26,385 bases of DNA from Rhodocyclaceae bacterium (GTDB taxonomy: Bacteria > Pseudomonadota > Gammaproteobacteria > Burkholderiales > Rhodocyclaceae), in the NCBI GenBank assembly GCA_030682595.1, contig JAUXNZ010000322.1, positions 1-26,385 on the forward strand, written 5' to 3'. A model generated the notes under the pieces. That model saw only the letters and a list, made by a program, of their open reading frames with translations, made no database searches and was not told the DNA's origin. This document shows positions 14,013 through 18,245 of the stretch, one piece after another. A program made the translations under genes and the position numbers. Within the stretch, counting starts at the first letter, position 1. The number at the start of each line of letters is the position of its first letter.

Positions 14013-14275
14013 CAGGCGGCCTCCTGCTTGCGAGGACGACCGCGCTTGCGGCTGCCTTCAAGATGGGCAGGCGCCGCCGCACGTCCAACAGGGAATGAAT
14101 CAAGCCACCTCTCAAGGTCGCGCACGAGAATGACGGTGCGCTTGCCATGCTGGCGTGTCTTGAGCGTCCCCGCATTGATGGCCGCATGAATCACGGTTTC
14201 TGACAGCGAGGTCAGCAATACGGCACCGGGGATGCTGGTCGCCAGCGGCTGCGCGTGGAGTACCAGGGCCGTCAT
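14012..14275 (-). CDS. AlpA-like helix-turn-helix protein, paralogue 2
   Basis: This 87-aa protein has a winged helix-turn-helix of the excisionase/AlpA type: LTSLSETVIHAAINAG, then KTRQHGKRTVILVRDLERWL and a basic Gly/Arg tail (GSRKRGRPRKQ). It is closely similar over nearly its whole length to the 86-aa protein at 17336-17596, including the shared SFPVGRA and PAHLEG segments. The start has AAGGAG upstream and overlaps the stop of the 60-aa gene (ATGA). Its place at the head of the replication operon suggests a transcriptional or replication control role, with the other copy next to int acting in excision; that split is inference. Confidence 0.75.
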   Translation of the reverse strand: MTALVLHAQPLATSIPGAVLLTSLSETVIHAAINAGTLKTRQHGKRTVILVRDLERWLDSFPVGRAAAPAHLEGSRKRGRPRKQEAA

Positions 14276-14454
14276 TTGCGCTCCTTAACTTCAAGGATGC
14301 GTTGAAAGGCATCGCCCGGCCAGAGCAGGCGCCCATTGGGAAGGCGCGCCGTCGGCGTGATGCCGTAATAGCTGCCGTTACGGCAGACGGCCGCGCGGAT
14401 GCTTTGCGGTTGAATACCCAGGCGGGATGCCAGGGCGGCAGTAGTTTGATCCAT
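14272..14454 (-). CDS. Small DNA-binding protein (60 aa), first gene of the replication operon
   Basis: The frame reads MDQTTAALASRLGIQPQSIR and onward to RLPNGRLLWPGDAFQRILE. It looks like a short helix-turn-helix or MerR-type DNA-binding domain: helix, LGIQPQSIRAAV turn-helix, then a wing with LPNGRLLWP. AAAGGAG precedes the start. The start codon and part of the ribosome binding site lie inside the right arm of a 12-bp inverted repeat (14451-14517), so its translation or transcription may be self-regulated. Confidence 0.65.
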   Translation of the reverse strand: MDQTTAALASRLGIQPQSIRAAVCRNGSYYGITPTARLPNGRLLWPGDAFQRILEVKERK

Positions 14455-14517
14455 GACGTTGCTCCTTTCGGATGCCGCTGATCAGTGAATACAAATCAGC
14501 GGATTGCAACGTCATGG
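14451..14517 (-). promoter_or_regulatory. Nested inverted repeats over the start of the replication operon
   Basis: CCATGACGTTGC (14451-14462) and its exact reverse complement GCAACGTCATGG (14506-14517) enclose a second perfect pair, CCGCTGAT (14475-14482) and ATCAGCGG (14495-14502). In the leftward mRNA the outer stem would pair the start codon of the 60-aa gene and bases beside AAAGGAG with upstream sequence. It may be a translational switch, a repressor operator or a replication structure. Confidence 0.6.
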
Positions 14518-14582
14518 TAGGCAGGCGTGTTGCCTCTGTAACCGTAGAGATTTGCCGGGGTGGCCCTTGTCTGCCGGTCTGT

Positions 14583-15578
14583 TTATTCTGGGATTACAGA
14601 CTTTCTCGACTGATTCTTCTTGCTTTGTGGGAGAAAAGACCACCTTACCAAATCACCCCATCCTCCTTCGGTGATGTGCTTTGCGATGCGGCGCATCGCG
14701 TCTTTGATCCTTTGCTCGAACGCCTTGCGTTGATATGCCTCGAATTGACCTCCATCAGAGGCATTGGGTTTCTTGGTCGCACCCCAGAGCGTGTTGATTA
14801 TTTCTTCATCGCCGGCCCCTGACCACTTGGCATCAAGTATCCGGAGATCAACCTGAAGGGTGCTGATGCCTTTCTTCGATGGGCGACCGACAATCTCTAT
14901 CGGATCAATTCCGAATGTGTCATCACCGCGCTTCAGATCCTCTTGCCTCTCCTTGAGAATTTCGCGAACCAAATCGATCTGGTCCTCAATGTTGAGGCGC
15001 AAGTCGAAAGCCCAAGGGCTGATGAAACTGTCGTAATCCACCGGCCAATACGCATATAGCAAGCGTCCAACATGGTCCTCATACCCTTGCTTGAAGCCTT
15101 TAACGACAACTAGGTCTTCACAGAATGGGATGCTGTATGGCGGCATTTCCCTGGTTACTTCACCGGCAGTATCCCAATCTGGCGGGTTGGGATTCGCCGG
15201 ATCGTGTGGGTCGAGCATGCCCCATTTATGGCACAGATAAACGTATAGGGTGTCAGGCCAGATGCCGGTTCGCTTCTCAAAATCGCCGGCTGTCTCCTCT
15301 GGGCTTAATGCCGGTTCTTGAGCGTGGCAGAAGGCCATTTGCGTGAATAGCCCAGTGCACGTGGCTTTTTTTGCTGACCAGACTGAACACCCATCTTCCG
15401 CAATATCTGTATCTGGTAGTGCGGCCCAGCGAGCATAGTCGGCTTGATACTCTGGATCGCGGCGTAGGCATTCCCAGGCCCAAGCCTCAAGATCGTCATC
15501 ATGGTCTACATAAGCCGCTTCATCTTGCCAGTCAGGGAGCCAGGAAGGCTTGGGGGATGAATTTGGAAAGTCTCTCAT
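14583..15578 (-). CDS. DUF6499/DUF2285-like protein (331 aa), accessory gene
   Basis: The N-terminal part, LPDWQDEAAYVDHDDDLEAW followed by AWECLRRDPEYQADYARW, fits the transcriptional-regulator-like DUF6499 domain. The C-terminal part (VDLRILDAKWSGAGDEEIIN, then IKDAMRRIAKHITEGGWGDL) fits the DUF2285 pattern. Such two-domain proteins occur in integrative elements of Proteobacteria, but their role is not established. Start 15578 is chosen because GAGGTAA lies 5 bases upstream and the longer frame runs through the hairpin at 15597-15623. The gene is separated from the replication operon by a 128-bp gap, so it may be an independent cargo unit. Confidence 0.65.
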   Translation of the reverse strand: MRDFPNSSPKPSWLPDWQDEAAYVDHDDDLEAWAWECLRRDPEYQADYARWAALPDTDIAEDGCSVWSAKKATCTGLFTQMAFCHAQEPALSPEETAGDFEKRTGIWPDTLYVYLCHKWGMLDPHDPANPNPPDWDTAGEVTREMPPYSIPFCEDLVVVKGFKQGYEDHVGRLLYAYWPVDYDSFISPWAFDLRLNIEDQIDLVREILKERQEDLKRGDDTFGIDPIEIVGRPSKKGISTLQVDLRILDAKWSGAGDEEIINTLWGATKKPNASDGGQFEAYQRKAFEQRIKDAMRRIAKHITEGGWGDLVRWSFLPQSKKNQSRKSVIPE

Positions 15579-15596
15579 CGTGTTACCTCGTCGTGT

Positions 15597-15623
15597 GCCG
15601 CCCCCGAATGAAACAGGGGCGGC
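15597..15623 (-). other. Stem-loop between the 88-aa gene and the DUF6499 gene
   Basis: GCCGCCCC and GGGGCGGC form a perfect 8-bp stem with an 11-nt loop, 19 bases before the start codon at 15578. There is no T-run, so it is more likely an mRNA processing/stability or attenuation element than a simple terminator. Confidence 0.4.
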
Positions 15624-15631
15624 GTGGGTGT

Positions 15632-15898
15632 CTACTGGCGCCTCGCATCGGCTTCCAGGCACTTTGCTGCATGCTCGGGGCACTCAATCGCGTAGCAGAA
15701 ACCGACGATCTCGCCGCTGGCGCGTGCCTCCTCTTTCTTGCCAGATGCATCCTTGAGTTTTCGCGCAATGTCGAGCATTACATGCTGTAGCGTTCCGCCC
15801 GCGCTGGAATCTCCGCGTTTTGGATTGTTGAGCCAAGCCTGCGCGAGAAAATGACCGGCGCGACATCCGTCGCCATAGTGGTCGGTTGTCTTGCTCAT
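15632..15898 (-). CDS. Hypothetical protein (88 aa)
   Basis: The protein reads MSKTTDHYGDGCRAGHFLAQ and has His, Cys and charged residues but no recognised domain. ATG 15898 overlaps the stop of the 108-aa gene (ATGA), so the two are coupled. Longer in-frame starts upstream would overlap the 108-aa gene heavily and were rejected. Confidence 0.6.
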   Translation of the reverse strand: MSKTTDHYGDGCRAGHFLAQAWLNNPKRGDSSAGGTLQHVMLDIARKLKDASGKKEEARASGEIVGFCYAIECPEHAAKCLEADARRQ

Positions 15899-16221
15899 GC
15901 TGTCACTCCTTCGGTTGACTTTTGGTTGTTCTCGACGATCCATTCGAGCGTGTCGATTGCCCGCAGCGCATCGGCAAAGTTGCTGATCGTATCGGCGGCG
16001 CCGGTCGGGTGGATAGGGCGCAGATCGTCGGGAATCTGCTCGCGGCCGATATTGACATGAATGTCGTAGGCGTTGTCCAGCCGCTCGATCTCGCCGAAAC
16101 TGCTCAGGCCGATCAATAGCGCCTCTCTGATTTTGCGACACGTTTCCAGATCAAGCTGGTCAATCGCCTGATCGGAAGTCGGTGCTGGCGGGACGGTATG
16201 GGGTAAAGTCTTTGCAGTCAT
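15895..16221 (-). CDS. Hypothetical protein (108 aa)
   Basis: The protein starts MTAKTLPHTVPPAPTSDQAI and continues as acidic helices (LETCRKIREALLIGLSSFGE; ADALRAIDTLEWIVENNQKS). No family is recognised. An excellent ribosome binding site (AGGAGGTAA) precedes ATG 16221. Residues 9-17 (TVPPAPTSD) are encoded by a diverged reverse reading of the dispersed repeat (16174-16198). It starts just after the int terminator hairpin and is the first of a small accessory operon. Confidence 0.65.
   Translation of the reverse strand: MTAKTLPHTVPPAPTSDQAIDQLDLETCRKIREALLIGLSSFGEIERLDNAYDIHVNIGREQIPDDLRPIHPTGAADTISNFADALRAIDTLEWIVENNQKSTEGVTA
16174..16198 (+). repeat. Dispersed repeat copy 4 (inside the element, diverged)
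   Basis: GGAAGTCGGTGCTGGCGGGA and the next five bases match the consensus at about 20 of 25 positions. In the minus-strand gene it encodes VPPAPTS, nearly the same peptide as the rne copy (VPPAPTF). Confidence 0.45.
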
Positions 16222-16251
16222 GTTGTTACCTCCTATGTAACTTCGTGATCA

Positions 16252-16287
16252 GGCAGCGCTAGGTGGTGCAAGCACCCGGGCGCTGCC
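16252..16287 (-). terminator. Hairpin after int, probable terminator
   Basis: GGCAGCGC and GCGCTGCC form an 8-bp perfect outer stem, with an inner GGTGC/GCACC pair, immediately after the integrase stop codon. No long T-run follows. It separates alpA-int from the accessory operon, whose strong ribosome binding site lies just beyond. Confidence 0.5.
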
Positions 16288-16289
16288 GC

Positions 16290-17339
16290 CTAGCCGCTGG
16301 TTCCGCCAGCGGCGCCGGATTTCCCGATAGCGGGAGAATTCACAATATCGAGCACCACGCGTTCGACGGTCTTTGCGGTCGCGATGCGCTCCTCGGTCAT
16401 TTCGGCATGGGCGTAGACGCGCAGCATGCCTTCCAGGGCGTGGTTCAGACACTTCTCGACGACATGGGGTTGTACGCCGGCATCCATGGCCAGCGTGGCG
16501 AACGTGCGCCGCAGGTCGTGCGGGGTCCATGCCTCTGGGCTGAATTTCTGCTTACGCCGCACCCAGGCTTGAACGGCGGTGGGGGATACCTTGAACGGCT
16601 CTGAGAGTTGACCCTTCGCATGCTTCGGCAGAAAGACCCAATGGGGCTTGTCGTTCTTCGTGCGGGCGAGGCGCCAGAAATCGCCATCCAGGCGGCCTTG
16701 CTGGCCTTCGGATATGCGCAGGCCGGTCAGCAACAGAAAGCGGAGCAGGGCGGCATTGGCGCCATCCCAGGCCCATAGCTGCCTGATCTCGTCTGGGGTA
16801 AGGGTGCGGGTGCGCGGCTCGTATTTGTAGCCCGTAACGCGGGCGCCGATCACAGTAGCCGGGTTATCTGCCCGCCAGCCGAGTTCGATCGCCAAGGCGA
16901 ACATGGCGCGCAAGTGAGAGCGCAGGGAGTCGGCGGCGCGCGGCGTGTCTTTCGAGTCGGCGACCAGGGCGGCGAGGGTTTTCGCGGTGATTTCGGATAC
17001 ACGCTTGCGGCCGATGGCGGCGGCGATTCGCCGTTCGTAGGCATCGAACTGCTTGGGCCGGCGATGCTTGGCAATGACGGCATTCTGATAGCTTTCCAAC
17101 AAGTCCGTCATGGTCGCATCGGACGGGGTTGCCGTGGTTGCGGTCTTGCGCATGGCGTCCTTGAGCGAAAGTGTCGGCCAGTTCCCCAGGGTGATAATTT
17201 TCGTCTTGCCAGCCTGCTTGCGCCTGATGATGAAGGTCTTGCGCCCACTGGTCCTGACGCGCAGCCAGAGGCCACTGCCGCAGCCGACCATGTAGTCGGT
17301 TTCCTTGGGGCGCAGCGCCTTGATTTCGGTCTCAGTCAT
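16290..17339 (-). CDS. int: Tyrosine-type integrase
   Basis: This 349-aa protein is a phage/satellite integrase. The N-terminus (LWLRVRTSGRKTFIIRRKQA; ITLGNWPTLSLKDA) is a DUF4102-like arm-DNA-binding domain, a SAM-like core-binding domain follows (about 85-175), and the catalytic domain shows TGLRISE (first Arg), HDLRRTFATLAMDAG (His-x-x-Arg), LNHALEG and the nucleophile in RVYAHAE. The length fits P4-type integrases. It overlaps the AlpA-like gene by 4 bases (ATGA), and lies about 380 bp from the attR core. Its target is the LMW-PTP gene rather than a tRNA gene, which is the usual target of P4-like integrases. Confidence 0.93.
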   Translation of the reverse strand: MTETEIKALRPKETDYMVGCGSGLWLRVRTSGRKTFIIRRKQAGKTKIITLGNWPTLSLKDAMRKTATTATPSDATMTDLLESYQNAVIAKHRRPKQFDAYERRIAAAIGRKRVSEITAKTLAALVADSKDTPRAADSLRSHLRAMFALAIELGWRADNPATVIGARVTGYKYEPRTRTLTPDEIRQLWAWDGANAALLRFLLLTGLRISEGQQGRLDGDFWRLARTKNDKPHWVFLPKHAKGQLSEPFKVSPTAVQAWVRRKQKFSPEAWTPHDLRRTFATLAMDAGVQPHVVEKCLNHALEGMLRVYAHAEMTEERIATAKTVERVVLDIVNSPAIGKSGAAGGTSG

Positions 17340-17596
17340 ATGATGCTCCTATCCTTGCGCGGCCGGCCGCGTCGTTTGCCCTCAAGGTGAGCGGGCGCTG
17401 GAGCGCGTCCAACCGGAAACGATTCCACCCACTTTTCCAGATCGCGCACCATGATCACGGTTCGATTACCATGGCGGCGAGAGCAAAGTTCACCGGCATT
17501 GATTGCAGCGTGAATGACGGTTTCCGAAAGAGAAGTCATCTCTGAGGCTCCCGGGATGCTGACTGCGATGATGGGCATTGGCGTTTGGCTTTTCAT
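17336..17596 (-). CDS. AlpA-like helix-turn-helix regulator/excisionase, paralogue 1
   Basis: This 86-aa protein is the paralogue of 14012-14275, with the same winged helix-turn-helix (TSLSETVIHAAINAGEL, then HGNRTVIMVRDLEKWV) and a basic KRRGRPRK tail. Such small proteins next to an integrase usually act as directionality factors or activate int. No ribosome binding site precedes ATG 17596; Met7 is an alternative start. It is the first gene from the right end and its upstream DNA holds the right arm-type repeat, so it may bind there. Confidence 0.78.
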   Translation of the reverse strand: MKSQTPMPIIAVSIPGASEMTSLSETVIHAAINAGELCSRRHGNRTVIMVRDLEKWVESFPVGRAPAPAHLEGKRRGRPRKDRSII

Positions 17597-17602
17597 GGGG
17601 AT

Positions 17603-17622
17603 GGATACTCGTCTGGATACAC
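17603..17622 (+). repeat. Right arm-type repeat
   Basis: GGATACTCGTCTGGATACAC matches the left arm repeat (4497-4516) at 17 of 20 positions in the same orientation and lies 95 bp inside the attR core. It also directly precedes the AlpA-like gene, so binding here could link excision to regulation of that gene. Confidence 0.55.
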
Positions 17623-17696
17623 TGATAATTTAGCCTGTGATACATTCAAAAACAACAAAAATCTAACAATTCAATTAAAAACAACAGGATAGCAAA
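17623..17696 (+). promoter_or_regulatory. AT-rich element end that supplies the new leader of the LMW-PTP gene
   Basis: This is by far the most A+T-rich stretch of the window. It contains TGTGATACAT, a possible extended -10 (17635-17644), and ACAGGATAGCAAA just before ATG 17697, giving a usable ribosome binding site. It belongs to the element, so after integration it replaces the lost dnaX-ybaB operon context. The promoter call is inference. Confidence 0.4.
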
Positions 17697-18173
17697 ATGA
17701 ATGTTACCACAAGAATACTTTTTGTTTGCATGGGCAATATCTGCCGCTCACCGACGGCGGAGGGAGTGACGCGGGCGCTGGCCGAGCGGGCGGGGGTGGC
17801 ACAGAACTTCACGATCGATTCGGCGGGTACCCACGGCTATCACATCGGCAAGGCCCCGGATGCGCGTGCCACCAAGGCAGCGGCAGAGCGCGGTTACGAC
17901 CTGTTGTCGTTGCGCGGGCGGCGGGTCAGTGACGAGGATTTCGTGCGCTTCGATTACATCCTGGCAATGGATCGGGACAATCTGGAATTGTTGACACAGG
18001 CCTGCCCGGCCGAGCATCGGGGCAAGCTCAGCCTGTTTCTGGAATTCGGGGCGGGACGCACGGGCGCAGAGGTGCCCGACCCGTATTACGGTGGCGCCGA
18101 CGGTTTTGAACGTGTGCTCGACATGATCGAGGAAGCCGCCAACGGATTGCTGGAGCGGCTCGGCAAACGGTAG
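17697..18173 (+). CDS. Low-molecular-weight protein tyrosine phosphatase, 5' end rebuilt by the element
   Basis: This 158-aa cytoplasmic phosphatase has the P-loop CMGNICRS (C-x5-R-S, nucleophile Cys11, Arg17) at the N-terminus and the general-acid loop PDPYYGG near residue 130. The family length is normal. Codons 1-6 (MNVTTR) come from the element, the next seven lie in the attR core, and the remainder is host sequence; the original host N-terminus was MPQR (4399). Function should be kept because only residues before the first strand differ. Before integration the gene followed ybaB by 10 bases; now it depends on element DNA for expression. It ends at a bidirectional terminator. Confidence 0.93.
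   Translation: MNVTTRILFVCMGNICRSPTAEGVTRALAERAGVAQNFTIDSAGTHGYHIGKAPDARATKAAAERGYDLLSLRGRRVSDEDFVRFDYILAMDRDNLELLTQACPAEHRGKLSLFLEFGAGRTGAEVPDPYYGGADGFERVLDMIEEAANGLLERLGKR
17718..17737 (+). repeat. attR core (right copy of the 20-bp direct repeat)
   Basis: CTTTTTGTTTGCATGGGCAA is identical to 4414-4433. It covers codons for LFVCMGN including the catalytic Cys11 of LMW-PTP. Host sequence resumes on its right side. Confidence 0.9.
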
Positions 18174-18195
18174 ATTGTGCAGATTGCGGCAAGCC

Positions 18196-18231
18196 AAAAA
18201 AAAGCGCTGCAGTTCATGCAGCGCTTTTTTT
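18196..18231. terminator. Bidirectional intrinsic terminator between LMW-PTP and rne
   Basis: A run of eight A, then GCGCTGCA, a 5-nt loop, TGCAGCGC and seven T form a symmetrical hairpin that can terminate both the rightward LMW-PTP and the leftward rne transcripts, which converge here. Confidence 0.92.
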
Positions 18232-18245
18232 ACGTCTGGCGAGTG

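Larger units (their letters stand above)
4414..17737 (-). mobile_element. Integrated phage satellite-like element (about 13.3 kb) in the LMW-PTP gene
   Basis: The element lies between the two 20-bp core repeats. All recognised genes read leftward: alpA-like and int at the right end, an accessory segment, a replication operon (small DNA-binding proteins, Toprim primase, VapE-type ATPase), an iteron-like region, and a packaging-side operon ending in terminase genes. It has integration, replication and DNA-packaging functions, but no portal, capsid, protease, tail, lysis or recognisable CI-type repressor gene. That content resembles satellites of the P4/PICI type more than a complete phage, although P4-type elements lack a full terminase pair. 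A prophage that has lost its structural genes is the alternative. Confidence 0.85.

Noticed and set aside
16290..17339. The integrase gene as frameshifted because it lacks the usual longer N-terminus
   Set aside because: The arm-binding, core-binding and catalytic parts are all in one frame, and the start overlaps the AlpA-like stop in a normal ATGA junction.
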